Of a stretch of 64,000 nucleotides of DNA, positions 26,481-35,015 are shown piece by piece (the stretch's first letter is position 1; each line of letters begins with the position of its first letter). The notes under the pieces were generated by a model. It made no database searches, was not told the DNA's origin, and saw only the letters and a program-made list of their open reading frames with translations. The DNA lies in assembly GCA_046565505.1 (NCBI GenBank), contig JBKHYJ010000045.1:1-64000 (forward strand), read 5' to 3'. Source of the stretch: JBKHYJ01 sp046565505. Lineage in GTDB: Bacteria > Acidobacteriota > Blastocatellia > UBA7656. A program made the position numbers and the translations under genes.

Positions 26481-27356
26481 TCAATGCGTCATGGCGTTGA
26501 CTTCCCATCGGATCATTTCCGCGGGAAAGATCGGCCCGTCGATGCAGACTCGCTTGTATGAGCCATAGCCTAGCGGCCCATCCGCCTTCACGGCTACGAC
26601 GCAGCCGACACATACGCCGAAGCCGCAGCCCATAGGGGCTTCCAATGAAACGACGCACGGCACGCTGAGCCTGCTCGCAATACCGGCCACGGCGCTCATC
26701 ATCACCCACGGGCCGCACGCGTAGATGGTAGCCCCCCGGCCGCCCCCTTCGCCGAGGTAACGCTCAAGCGGCAGCGTCACGAACCCTCGTTCGCCCAGAC
26801 TGCCGTCATCAGTGGTCAGGGTGAGCGGGAGGCCGAGTGCGCGAAAATCATCAAGCCCGCAGCCGGTAGCTACGCGGGCGCTAGCCGCGCCGAGAAATAC
26901 TTGGGCGTCTGCGCGGGCGCGCGCTAACTCTTCGCACAGCATCAGCACGGATGCCGAGCCTATGCCGCCCGCGACGATGATCGCGCGCTTTGATCTGATC
27001 GCGACGGAAGTGGCTTGTTCGGCGTTCGGTTCGCGGGCGAGAAGGTCTTGCGAGCCATCGATGGGCCAGCTATTGCCCAGGGGGATGAGTGCGTCAACTT
27101 TGCCGCCTTTACCGAGGTGAGAAAGCGCCGCGGTCCCGCGCCCCAGGACTTGATATAAGAAGCCTATGCGACGCCCGCCGTAAACGCGATAGACGGCAAG
27201 GGCTCGCCTGAGCAGAGGCTCGTACGACCCGTGCGGTCTGAGCATTGCGAATTGCCCCGCCCGCGGCCGTACCTCTTCATCGAAATTCAGAACGAGCAGC
27301 CGGTAACCTGGCGCAAGCTCGCCGTTACTTTCAACTGTGGCGCAGGCGTCAATCAT
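26481..27356 (-). CDS. pyrK: dihydroorotate dehydrogenase electron-transfer subunit
   Basis: A 291-residue subunit with an N-terminal FAD domain (RPRAGQFAMLRP, LLRRALAVY), a NAD-binding domain (IIVAGGIGSASVLMLCEELA) and a C-terminal [2Fe-2S] site with CGFGVCVGC and a later Cys in YKRVC. It passes electrons from PyrD to NAD+. It is the first gene of the pyrK-pyrD pair. The candidate promoter lies so close that the mRNA may be nearly leaderless. Confidence 0.93.
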   Translation of the reverse strand: MIDACATVESNGELAPGYRLLVLNFDEEVRPRAGQFAMLRPHGSYEPLLRRALAVYRVYGGRRIGFLYQVLGRGTAALSHLGKGGKVDALIPLGNSWPIDGSQDLLAREPNAEQATSVAIRSKRAIIVAGGIGSASVLMLCEELARARADAQVFLGAASARVATGCGLDDFRALGLPLTLTTDDGSLGERGFVTLPLERYLGEGGGRGATIYACGPWVMMSAVAGIASRLSVPCVVSLEAPMGCGFGVCVGCVVAVKADGPLGYGSYKRVCIDGPIFPAEMIRWEVNAMTH

Positions 27357-27365
27357 CCGTAGTCC

Positions 27366-27394
27366 ATTATTACGGGCAGGTAATCTCGCGTCAA
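27366..27394 (-). promoter_or_regulatory. sigma-70 promoter of pyrK-pyrD
   Basis: Minus-strand TTGACG (27389-27394), 17 bases, then AATAAT (27366-27371): five of six matches in each hexamer. The predicted start, near 27359, is only a few bases before the pyrK ATG at 27356. Confidence 0.6.
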
Positions 27395-27400
27395 CGTACC

Positions 27401-27430
27401 TTGCAATCCCTGCGCGCGAACAATTATGCT
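27401..27430 (+). promoter_or_regulatory. possible promoter of the GAF-domain gene
   Basis: TTGCAA (27401-27406), an 18-base spacer and TATGCT (27425-27430), about 32 bases before the ATG. Each hexamer has four matches. It lies back to back with the pyrK promoter. Confidence 0.4.
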
Positions 27431-27462
27431 AAATTTGAGATCGAGAGAGTGATGGGTGACGC

Positions 27463-27912
27463 ATGATTAGCAGCGACGAGATAGTCAATCAGGTTGAGCA
27501 AATAGTAGATTCGGACGCGCCGCGCGATGAAGCCTTGCGCGAAGCCGTGCGCGTTCTCAAGCAGGAGCGGGACCACTATAAGTGGGTAGGAATTTACCTG
27601 CTCGAAGGCGACACGCTCGTCTTGCACAATTACATAGGCAAGCCGACCGATCACACGCACATTCCCGTCGGGCGCGGAGTGTGCGGCACGGCCGTGGCCG
27701 AGCGAGCTAATCAGATCGTAGGCGACGTGACGAAGCTTGATAACTATATTGCTTGCAGCGTGGACGTGCGCGCAGAGATAGTAGTCCTCATCCGGCGCGG
27801 TTCCGAAATATTCGGGCAGATAGATATTGATGGCGACACGGAGAATGCCTTCACGAGCGAAGATGAATCTTTGCTCAGCCGCGTGGCCGATTTGCTCGCG
27901 CGCAGGTTCTAA
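27463..27912 (+). CDS. GAF-domain protein, free methionine-(R)-sulfoxide reductase-like
   Basis: A 149-residue single GAF domain. The fRMsr pattern is visible: GVCGTAVAERA with C74, and NYIACSVDVRAEIVVLI with C98, followed by GQIDIDGDTENAF. In fRMsr the second Cys is catalytic and the first resolves. It would repair free methionine sulfoxide in the cytoplasm. It is divergent from pyrK and convergent with a broken immune gene. Confidence 0.75.
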   Translation: MISSDEIVNQVEQIVDSDAPRDEALREAVRVLKQERDHYKWVGIYLLEGDTLVLHNYIGKPTDHTHIPVGRGVCGTAVAERANQIVGDVTKLDNYIACSVDVRAEIVVLIRRGSEIFGQIDIDGDTENAFTSEDESLLSRVADLLARRF

Positions 27913-27946
27913 TAGCCGCGATTAGAGGTGCGCCGGCGAGCGAAGG

Positions 27947-28498
27947 TTAAATCCTGTCACCGCTTCTTCTTATTCTTAGACTTCTTTGCCGGATTGCTCG
28001 AAGGATTGCGAAATCCCTTACGGATGTTTTCGCTGAGGAGTTGTTGCTTCTGAAACCTGAATGCCTCATTATCATGAGGCATTCAGAGTAAGTCCGCAGC
28101 CGTTGCTGCGCTATGTCGAGCTTGTACTTGTGCTCCGACTGCGAGGCGACCCAACCGGCCTTCTCCGCCAGGTCTGTAAGCTGCGCGTCGATGTTTTGAT
28201 CGGCCGTAATCCAATACACGCCATTGGGATAATCATCCTTGTAGAGGTAAGCGTACTCCATCGCGAGCTGAGTTTTGCCCAGACCCCCCAGCCCCCGAAA
28301 CGCCTCGGTCTACCCGATGTTCGTGCGACGGCCTTGAGTCAGTTGCTTGCGGACCGCCTGTAATGCTTCCTCCCGGCCGATGACTTGATCGCCCTTGGCG
28401 CGGAAGGGCACGGAGAAATAAGGTTTGCGCGGGTCATAAGACGCGACGGATTCCGCGAGTCCCTTAATCCCTCCCCGTGGGCTTTGAGGTATCAATCG
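27947..28498 (-). pseudogene. broken NB-ARC/STAND NTPase remnant of a SIR2-STAND gene
   Basis: In the frame one base away from the SIR2 gene, minus-strand sequence reads PRKPYFSVPFRAKGDQVIGREEALQAV, then a TAG stop at 28310-28312. In the same frame it then continues FRGLGGLGKTQLAMEYAYLY (P-loop GLGGLGKT) and NGVYWITADQNID. The similarity ends near RLRTYSECLMI, where a perfect 13-bp palindrome lies, and the C-terminal repeat region is missing. A frame change, a nonsense codon and a truncation show decay. Confidence 0.75.
28057..28086. repeat. perfect 13-bp palindrome with tetraloop
   Basis: CTGAATGCCTCAT (28057-28069) and ATGAGGCATTCAG (28074-28086) are exact complements around TATC. The element sits at the point where STAND-protein similarity is lost, so it may be an inserted repeat or a rearrangement scar. 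Confidence 0.65.
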
Positions 28499-29378
28499 GC
28501 TGCGCGGCTTGTTGAGCGAATGCGCCCAGCTCCTCCACCAATTCTGGAAGGTCATCGAAGTCGGGGAAAGTCACGACCTCTACGTGACGGTTGAGCGACT
28601 TGATTCTATCCCTGTCAGCCTCCCGCGCCAGGATGAAGTGAGGCCCATTGGCGCCCTCGAAGACCTCATGAATGTCGAGCAACTGGAGCCCGAAATGCGC
28701 GTCATCCAAACTGAAGCCTATGAATAAGAATGAGTGCGAGGTCAGCAGAGAACGCAGAGTGTGAAGCGCGGCTTTATACCGGTGATTCGCCTGCCCCGCG
28801 TCCGGGTAAAGTCGCTTGTAACTTTCGAGCGTAAGAATTAATTCAGTGGCTTTACTAATCCGCCCATGAAGGTGCCACAACGTGGGGCGCTTCATCCCGT
28901 CGCGGAGGATTGCAACCTGCTCGGCGGGCGATTCAATGTCCAGTTCTTGGAGGTCGGGCTGCTCGGGGCTTGCCCACCGCAACACGCGGTCATAATTCGT
29001 CGTGATTACAAGGCGACTCCCCAGTTCCCAAATTGATTTCGCCAGCCTCAGGCTATTCTCATCGACTCGCCCATAGGGAATGTTTATCTGCTTATCCAGT
29101 AAGCCGTACCACACGGCGCCCAGCCTGTCGCGCGCATGACTTGCCGCCTCCAGGTATTTTGGCGGGCTGATCTTCAAGTAGGAGCGCACTAAATCCGCGT
29201 CGGCATTTTTGTTATCCCCTTCGAGACACTGCGCCGCGCTTTCCAATAAATCCCGCCAGCAAGGCAAAAGGTAATCGCCGGTTACGTTGTCCCGGACGGG
29301 CATCGACGCCCCCGCCCCGACGAAAGGGATTATTTTATGCTCGCGCAGTCGCTTCTGTAGGGTCTCGGGGATTTTCAT
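28464..29378 (-). CDS. SIR2-domain protein (N-terminal part of a SIR2-STAND defence gene)
   Basis: A 304-residue SIR2_2-type domain. IPFVGAGASMPV (residues 17-28) binds NAD; TTNYDRVLRW supplies the conserved Asn; LWHLHGR the catalytic His; FLFIGFSLDDAHF the last conserved strand. Such SIR2 domains in STAND (Avs) and other anti-phage systems destroy NAD when triggered. The stop at 28464 comes just before the NTPase frame, so this may be an intact enzyme cut from its sensor, or part of a pseudogene. A 7-bp inverted repeat (29569-29594) lies upstream. Confidence 0.75.
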   Translation of the reverse strand: MKIPETLQKRLREHKIIPFVGAGASMPVRDNVTGDYLLPCWRDLLESAAQCLEGDNKNADADLVRSYLKISPPKYLEAASHARDRLGAVWYGLLDKQINIPYGRVDENSLRLAKSIWELGSRLVITTNYDRVLRWASPEQPDLQELDIESPAEQVAILRDGMKRPTLWHLHGRISKATELILTLESYKRLYPDAGQANHRYKAALHTLRSLLTSHSFLFIGFSLDDAHFGLQLLDIHEVFEGANGPHFILAREADRDRIKSLNRHVEVVTFPDFDDLPELVEELGAFAQQAAQPIDTSKPTGRD

Positions 29379-29568
29379 TCGCCAGCCGCCTTACGCCTGC
29401 CCTTTGTCCAAATCTATTGACCTGTGGGAACAGCCACATATTAGTAGAAACCCGCGCGCTAGTGAAGTGGATTTGCGGCGGAGGGTGCGTCATACCCCCT
29501 ATCATTTCCCGCCCGCGTCCCGTCCCCCGAGCTCGCGGGCCGAGACGAAAGCCTTTAGAGATATGCCG

Positions 29569-29594
29569 TCGAGACTTCTGATTACAGGTCTCGA
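29569..29594. repeat. 7-bp inverted repeat in the SIR2/sigma intergenic region
   Basis: TCGAGAC (29569-29575) and GTCTCGA (29588-29594) enclose 12 bases, about 190 bp upstream of the SIR2 gene. It is an operator or hairpin candidate. No gene is supported in 29379-29855; the right end carries a sigma-54-like promoter. Confidence 0.35.
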
Positions 29595-29777
29595 AATTCG
29601 GGGGCGCGAGCCCTAATTTTAGAACAAATATTCTCATACCTTTTCTACACCAAACCGTGTGACCGCATCCCAAAACAAGAGCCTTGCCACGACTCAATTG
29701 CGCCCGGGCGACCTCGCCCTTGCCCCGTAAGCTTAGGTATTTCTGGATTTACAGTTAAGCCGGCGGCTTCGAGATCG

Positions 29778-29794
29778 TTGGCACGGCAGTCGCT
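29778..29794 (+). promoter_or_regulatory. candidate sigma-54 promoter of the first ECF sigma gene
   Basis: TTGGCACGGCAGTCGCT has GG and GC separated by exactly ten bases. It matches TTGGCAC-N5-TTGCT except for one C in the -12 element. A start near 29806 would give a 50-base leader. Confidence 0.5.
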
Positions 29795-29855
29795 CTATCA
29801 ATTGTCCGGCGCTCTCAGTCAACGGATTTAGCGCAGCGTAGGGAGGTAGACAAGG

Positions 29856-30428
29856 ATGGCAAGCAACGCAATACCGGTTCAATCTGATGCTGGCGTGAAT
29901 GCGGCCCTGGCGGGCGAGGCGATGAGCGGGTTTGAAGACCTCTATCGCAAACACTATCGGAGAGTCTATTCCATATGCCTCAGGATGACCGGCAACGTCG
30001 CCGAAGCCGAAGACCTGACGCAAGAAGTATTCATTCAGCTACACCGTAAGCTCGGCTCGTTCCGCGGGGAGGCCGCCTTTACGACCTGGCTGCACAGGCT
30101 GACGGTCAATCAAGTGTTAATGCACTTCCGCAAGCGCTCCGTCAAATCAGAGCTTACTACCGACGACGGCGAGATGCCTGACTCGATTGACCCTGATACG
30201 ATCAACCCCGAAGCGATGCCCATCGTTGACCGCATAGGACTGGAAACCGCCATCGCCCAGCTCCCTCCCGGTTACCGAGCAGTATTCGTGCTCCATGACG
30301 TTGAAGGCTACGAGCACGAAGAGATAGCGAAGCTGCTCGGGTGCAGCGCGGGCACGTCGAAGTCGCAGCTACACAAAGCCAGATTGAAGCTGCGCCGCCT
30401 GCTTCAGCAGCGCGCCCAGGCCGCGTAA
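29856..30428 (+). CDS. ECF RNA polymerase sigma factor (RpoE-like)
   Basis: A 190-residue sigma factor. Region 2 spans about 24-90 (FEDLYRKHYRRVYSICLRMT, AEDLTQEVFIQLHRKL, FTTWLHRLTVNQVL). Region 4 spans about 130-185 (LPPGYRAVFVLHDVEGYEHEE, SAGTSKSQLHKARLKLRRLL). GGAGG precedes the ATG. A terminator follows, so it is probably a single-gene unit. No anti-sigma gene is directly attached. Confidence 0.92.
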   Translation: MASNAIPVQSDAGVNAALAGEAMSGFEDLYRKHYRRVYSICLRMTGNVAEAEDLTQEVFIQLHRKLGSFRGEAAFTTWLHRLTVNQVLMHFRKRSVKSELTTDDGEMPDSIDPDTINPEAMPIVDRIGLETAIAQLPPGYRAVFVLHDVEGYEHEEIAKLLGCSAGTSKSQLHKARLKLRRLLQQRAQAA

Positions 30429-30451
30429 AAGAACCGCCGAGCTTGAGCTAT

Positions 30452-30498
30452 AAAAGGCTGTCGGCCCCACAGGGCTTGGCGGCCTTTTGAATTTTTCC
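30452..30498 (+). terminator. terminator between the two ECF sigma genes
   Basis: AAAAGGC pairs with GCCTTTT (outer arms 30452-30458 and 30482-30488), and GCCC-CACA-GGGC forms the inner stem. AATTTTT follows. This separates the two sigma genes into different transcripts. Confidence 0.6.
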
Positions 30499-30532
30499 GC
30501 GCGTCGGGCCGGCCGCCGCCATTGGCCGATGC

Positions 30533-30561
30533 TTTCCACGTAGTAGTTGATTTGGTACTAT
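30533..30561 (+). promoter_or_regulatory. possible promoter of the sigma/CHAT operon
   Basis: TTTCCA (30533-30538), 17 bases, TACTAT (30556-30561), in a short AT-rich patch 40 bp upstream of the second sigma gene. Four matches per hexamer, so it is weak evidence. Confidence 0.35.
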
Positions 30562-30601
30562 TTATATCAGCCGTGTGCTGTTTCAAGTTGCTCACCTGGG
30601 G

Positions 30602-31225
30602 ATGAAGGATCAAGCGGGTATGACCGATCAGGCAACTACTCAAGCGTCTGACGACCTCGCGCTGCGCGAAGACAGAGAGCTTATAGCCGCTTGCCTCGCC
30701 GGCCATCACGACGCGTGGGAGACGCTCATCGCCCGCTATCAGCGCCTGATTTATTCGATCCCGATCAGGTCCAGATTATCCGCGGATGATGCGGCGGATA
30801 TTTTCCAATCCGTCTGCCTCAAGCTCTACGAAAAGCTGTCCACGCTGCGCGACTACGAAAAGATAAGCTCCTGGTTGATCACTACGACTACGCGCGAGGT
30901 CTGGCGGGTCTCGGCGCGCAACCGGCGCGAAGTCGCCCCGGGCGGCGCCGAAGATGATGACCGGGGCGACCTCGAAGAGATGGCCGCCGCCGGGCCTCTG
31001 GCCGACGAGCAGCGAGAGACTCTCGAACAGCAGCAGATAGTCCGCGACTCTGTTGACGCGCTGCCGGAGCGCTGCCGCAGCCTCATCACCATGCTTTTTT
31101 ATGAAAAGGATGAGCTTAGCTACGTTGACATCGCCCGCCGCATGAAGATGCCCGTTTCATCGGTCGGGCCCACCCGCGCCCGCTGCCTGGAGAAGTTAAA
31201 AAAAATAATGGCCGGCAGGATTTAA
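30602..31225 (+). CDS. second ECF-type sigma factor, head of the CHAT operon
   Basis: A 207-residue protein. Region 2: DAWETLIARYQRLIYSIPI, DAADIFQSVCLKLYEKLSTL, and ISSWLITTTTREVWRV. Region 4: LPERCRSLITMLFYEKDELSYVDIARRM, MPVSSVGPTRARCLEKLKKIM. An acidic linker separates them. It differs clearly from the first sigma factor. Start 30602 is preferred but 30620 is possible. The anti-sigma-like, CHAT, subtilase and fusion genes follow in the same direction. Confidence 0.88.
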   Translation: MKDQAGMTDQATTQASDDLALREDRELIAACLAGHHDAWETLIARYQRLIYSIPIRSRLSADDAADIFQSVCLKLYEKLSTLRDYEKISSWLITTTTREVWRVSARNRREVAPGGAEDDDRGDLEEMAAAGPLADEQRETLEQQQIVRDSVDALPERCRSLITMLFYEKDELSYVDIARRMKMPVSSVGPTRARCLEKLKKIMAGRI

Positions 31226-31288
31226 GTGTATTTTTCCTATCATGGCGCGCTCTATGGGTCAGGTGGATAAGGCCCGGAGTGAAAACCT

Positions 31289-31912
31289 ATGAAATGTCCC
31301 AGCTTTGAACGCTTGATAGATTACTTCGACGACCGGCTCGACCGCGCGGAGGCTGACCGATTCGCGACACACATTTCCGCGGGCTGCCCTCAGTGCGCAG
31401 AGACTCGCGACTGGTACGAGCGCGTGCGCGGCATAGCGGCCGGCGATGAATCGACCGAGCCGCCCTCATGGGTTTTCAAGCGCGCCGTCAGAATATTCGA
31501 TAGCCGGCTGAGCCGACCTCGCGTCACTGAGCGAATAGGCCGGATAGCCGCGTCGCTCGTCTTTGACAGCCTCGCGCATCCTGCCGTCGCCGGGGTCCGC
31601 TCGACGGAAACCACCAACCGCCAGTTGCTCTACCGCGCCGGCGATTACAGCATAGATCTGCAGGTCGCCCCGGGCGATCACCTGCGCGCGGACCTCACGG
31701 GGCAGGTGCTGAAAGAGGGCGAAGCCGCCTTCGACTCGGTGTCAGGGTTGAAACTTGAAATCTTCCGGGAAGGCGGTCCGGTCCTGTCGGCGCAAACCGG
31801 CGACATGGGAGAATTCAAAATCAACGGGGTCGAGTGCGGCGTATACGATTTGCGGATCGACCTAGGGAACGGAAGTATAACCGTTGCGGGGTTGCCGCTG
31901 GCGCAATCCTGA
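31289..31912 (+). CDS. zinc-finger anti-sigma-like protein with beta-sandwich domain
   Basis: A 207-residue protein. The N-terminus (CPSFERLIDYFDDRLDRAEA with HISAGCPQC) has the C...Hx4CxxC layout of zinc-binding anti-sigma domains. Residues about 115-205 form a transthyretin/carboxypeptidase-regulatory-like beta-sandwich (LTGQVLKEGEAAFDSVSGL, GEFKINGVECGVYDLRI). There is no membrane segment, so it is a soluble regulator. GGAG precedes the ATG. Its place between a sigma factor and a TPR-CHAT protease suggests it binds the sigma factor and may be a protease substrate; this is inference. Confidence 0.7.
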   Translation: MKCPSFERLIDYFDDRLDRAEADRFATHISAGCPQCAETRDWYERVRGIAAGDESTEPPSWVFKRAVRIFDSRLSRPRVTERIGRIAASLVFDSLAHPAVAGVRSTETTNRQLLYRAGDYSIDLQVAPGDHLRADLTGQVLKEGEAAFDSVSGLKLEIFREGGPVLSAQTGDMGEFKINGVECGVYDLRIDLGNGSITVAGLPLAQS

Positions 31913-32014
31913 CCGGCCACCCGGACCGGCGCGAACCTGAAGCGCCCCGCTCAGAGGGTCAAGAATCTTATTCTAAAACAGTGAAGGTGCGCCCCCGGCA
32001 CATGGAGTGATGAG

Positions 32015-34930
32015 GTGAGCAGCGAACTCGCGGACAGACTGATTAATGCCGAAAACGTCGAGACTTTCTTGCGCGAAACGCCCCTCGCCGCCGAATGGCG
32101 TACCCTCTCCGCCCTTAAGTCCGAAGTGGACCGCCTGGTCGGCACCGACTTAAACGCCGCGCGACACCTGGCAGATCGCATAGAGCAACTGGCGGTCGCG
32201 GCCGGCGACCCGATTTCAAAAGCGTTTGCCGAAGCGAGCCGCGCGCGCGTGCTTCATCACTCGGGCCGCTACGTCGAAGCGGACGCGCTCTACGAAAGCT
32301 CTATCAGCACGATATACGCAGGCAAGCTGACGACCGAAGCCGCCGTCTTGCAGACACACAGAGTGTTCGCCCTGGCGCAGATGGGACGTTACACGGACGC
32401 GCTCAGCGCGTCGCGCTCCGCCCGGCGAGGTCTGCGGAACGCGGACCCCGCTCACCTGGCGCGGCTTGAGACTAACGTGGGCATAACCTACTACAGGCTC
32501 GACCGATACAAGAAGGCGCTGGAGCATTACGACCGCGCGCGCGAGTTATTCACCGCGGCGGGCGATGAGGCAATGCGCGCCTCCGTAGATTTCAACCGTT
32601 CTAGCATCATCGCGGAGATGGACAGGCCCGCCGAGGCGCTCGACCTGCTCGAACGCGCGGCCGAAGTGATGGAGCGCACGGGGCAAAAACTGTGGGCCGC
32701 GCAGACACGCTTTCACATAGCCTACCTTCAATTTATGCGCGGCAACTATAACACCGCATTGACGAGTTATTACCAGGCGCGCGAGCAGCTCACGGGCCTC
32801 GGCAGCACGCAGTTGGTAGCGTGGTGCAACCTGGAAATCGCGGAGATATTGCTGGCCCTGAACGCGTTCGATGACGCGGCCGAAAGCGCGTCGGCCGCCC
32901 GCGCGCGGTTCGCGGAACTCGGGCTGCCTTACGAGTCCGCGCAGGCGGCCGTAATCCATGCGCTCGCGCTGGTCGGGCAACAGAAGTTCGAGCAGGCGCA
33001 GTGCGACATGGTCGAGGCGCGCACGGTGTTCGCCCGGAGCGGCAACAGGCCCCTGTCTGCTTTAGTCGATACGTACCTCGCGGAGCTTGCGCTCAGGCGC
33101 GGCGATGCGGCGGAGGCCGCCAGCTGCGCGGCTTCGTCTTTGCGCGTGTTCGCGCGGCAGAAGCTCTCGACGCGCGCCGCCTACGCGCGGCTGCTGGCGG
33201 CGCGAGCCGCTTACCAGGCGGGCGATTTCGCGAAGGCCTCGCGAATGGCGAAAAGCGCGCTCAAGTCGCTCGAAGGGCTCTTCTGCCCCGCCGTCGTTTA
33301 CCAGTGCCATCATTTGATAGGGCGCGTCGAGCGCGCCCGCAGGCGCGGGTCATTCGCGCTCGATAATTTCCGCAGGGCGGTCGCAACGATCGAGACGATG
33401 CGCGGCGGGATCGCGGCCGACGAGTTCAAAGCGACTTTCCTTCATGACAAGATCGAAGCATACGAAGACGCGATAGCCGCATGCCTGGACGGCGGCGGCG
33501 ACGAGCTGGTCGAAGAGGCGTTCCGGCTGGTCGAGTCTTCCAAGTCGCGCGCACTGGCCGACCTGCTCGCGAGGTATGCGAGCGACATCCCTGGAACCGG
33601 CTCCGGGAGCCAGCTCGAAGGCGGCGAGCCCGGTGCCCGAGCGAGGCTCGCGAAGCTCATTCAGGATTTGAACTGGTATAGCTCTCAGGCAGGCCTCGCA
33701 GACGACAAGGGCGATCAGCGCAGCGCCGAAGTCGCCGAGAGTTACCGCCACGCCGTCGCGCGGTGCGAGCGGCAGATAGCCCGGCTATTCCGCCGCATAG
33801 AGACGGAGTCGCCCGACCCCGCCGACATTCAGCGCATGCGGGCGGTCGGCGCGTCCGACATGCGCGGCGCGCTAGAGCCGGGCGAGACGGTCATCGAATA
33901 CTTCACGACCGGCAATCAGGTATCGGCATTCGTCGCTTCGCGCGATGGCATCAACGTCGTCCGCGCCATAGCGTCGAAATGCGAAGTCGAGCGCATGCTC
34001 GCGGCCCTGCGATTCCAGGTCGAGAAATTCAACTACGGCGGCGATTACGTTGAAGCCCATTTCGGCCAGCTCAAGCGCGCCGCGGACGAGCACCTGACTC
34101 GACTCTACAAGAGCATCTTCGCGCCGCTCGAAGCCATGCTCGAATCCGACAGGCTTATCATCATCCCGCATGGCGCGCTGCACTACGTACCATTCCACGC
34201 GCTCAATTACGGCGGCGGTTACCTCGCAGACCGCTACGAGATGTCTTACGCGCCGAGCGCGGCCGTGCTGAAACTCTGCCGCGCGAGGCGCGACAGCCTT
34301 GCCTCGGGTGAGACCGCAAATCCCGGACGAGACATGGCATGCGGCGCGCGCCCGCGCGCGAATGGCGGCGATACGCTGGTCGCGGTGGGGCTGGCCGAAA
34401 TGGGAACGCCGGGCATCGAGGGGGAGATCGAAACGCTCGCGTCGCTCTTCCCGCACGCGGTGAAGCTGACTGGGGCTGAAGCCACGCGCGACAACCTCAT
34501 GCGGGCCGCGCCCCGCGCGCGATTCCTCCACCTGGCTTCGCACGGGTATTTCCGGCGCGACAACCCCATGTTCTCATTTCTGAAGCTGGCCGATTCGCAA
34601 TTGAATTTTTATAGCCTGCTCGACCTCAAGCTCAACGCGGAAATGGTCACGCTCTCGGCGTGCCACACGGGCGTCAATATGGTCTTCCCGGGCGACGAGC
34701 TGCACGGCCTGATGCGGGGTTTCCTGTACGCGGGCGCGCCTTCGGTCGTGGCGAGCCTGTGGGCCGTGAGCGACCGCTCGACGGCAGAGTTTATGCGCGA
34801 GATGTATTCGAGTATTCGCGCGGGGGCGACGAAGCGCGCGGCGCTCAGGCACGCACAGCTCGCGATCAAAGACGCCTACGGCCACCCCTACTACTGGGCG
34901 CCATTTGTTTTGATGGGGAACCCGGAGTGA
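32015..34930 (+). CDS. TPR-CHAT protease
   Basis: A 971-residue protein with a GTG start. Residues about 40-460 are tandem TPR-like helical repeats (NVGITYYRLDRYKKALEHYD, FHIAYLQFMRGNYNTALTSY). A coiled linker follows, then a C-terminal CHAT caspase-like domain (about 690-970). Catalytic residues are H843 in FLHLASHGYF and C883 in VTLSACHTGV. IIPHGALHYVPFHAL, GDELHGLMRGFLYAGA and the closing YYWAPFVLMGNP are typical of CHAT. It is cytoplasmic. TPR-CHAT proteases are activated by partner binding and cut specific substrates. Confidence 0.92.
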   Translation: MSSELADRLINAENVETFLRETPLAAEWRTLSALKSEVDRLVGTDLNAARHLADRIEQLAVAAGDPISKAFAEASRARVLHHSGRYVEADALYESSISTIYAGKLTTEAAVLQTHRVFALAQMGRYTDALSASRSARRGLRNADPAHLARLETNVGITYYRLDRYKKALEHYDRARELFTAAGDEAMRASVDFNRSSIIAEMDRPAEALDLLERAAEVMERTGQKLWAAQTRFHIAYLQFMRGNYNTALTSYYQAREQLTGLGSTQLVAWCNLEIAEILLALNAFDDAAESASAARARFAELGLPYESAQAAVIHALALVGQQKFEQAQCDMVEARTVFARSGNRPLSALVDTYLAELALRRGDAAEAASCAASSLRVFARQKLSTRAAYARLLAARAAYQAGDFAKASRMAKSALKSLEGLFCPAVVYQCHHLIGRVERARRRGSFALDNFRRAVATIETMRGGIAADEFKATFLHDKIEAYEDAIAACLDGGGDELVEEAFRLVESSKSRALADLLARYASDIPGTGSGSQLEGGEPGARARLAKLIQDLNWYSSQAGLADDKGDQRSAEVAESYRHAVARCERQIARLFRRIETESPDPADIQRMRAVGASDMRGALEPGETVIEYFTTGNQVSAFVASRDGINVVRAIASKCEVERMLAALRFQVEKFNYGGDYVEAHFGQLKRAADEHLTRLYKSIFAPLEAMLESDRLIIIPHGALHYVPFHALNYGGGYLADRYEMSYAPSAAVLKLCRARRDSLASGETANPGRDMACGARPRANGGDTLVAVGLAEMGTPGIEGEIETLASLFPHAVKLTGAEATRDNLMRAAPRARFLHLASHGYFRRDNPMFSFLKLADSQLNFYSLLDLKLNAEMVTLSACHTGVNMVFPGDELHGLMRGFLYAGAPSVVASLWAVSDRSTAEFMREMYSSIRAGATKRAALRHAQLAIKDAYGHPYYWAPFVLMGNPE

Positions 34931-35015
34931 TCCGACTGAAGATGTGCCGCGTCTGGTATAATTTTAGTGCCGCCGAGGGCGCGGGATCATCGCCCGGCCG
35001 AGCGTGGAGTGAATT

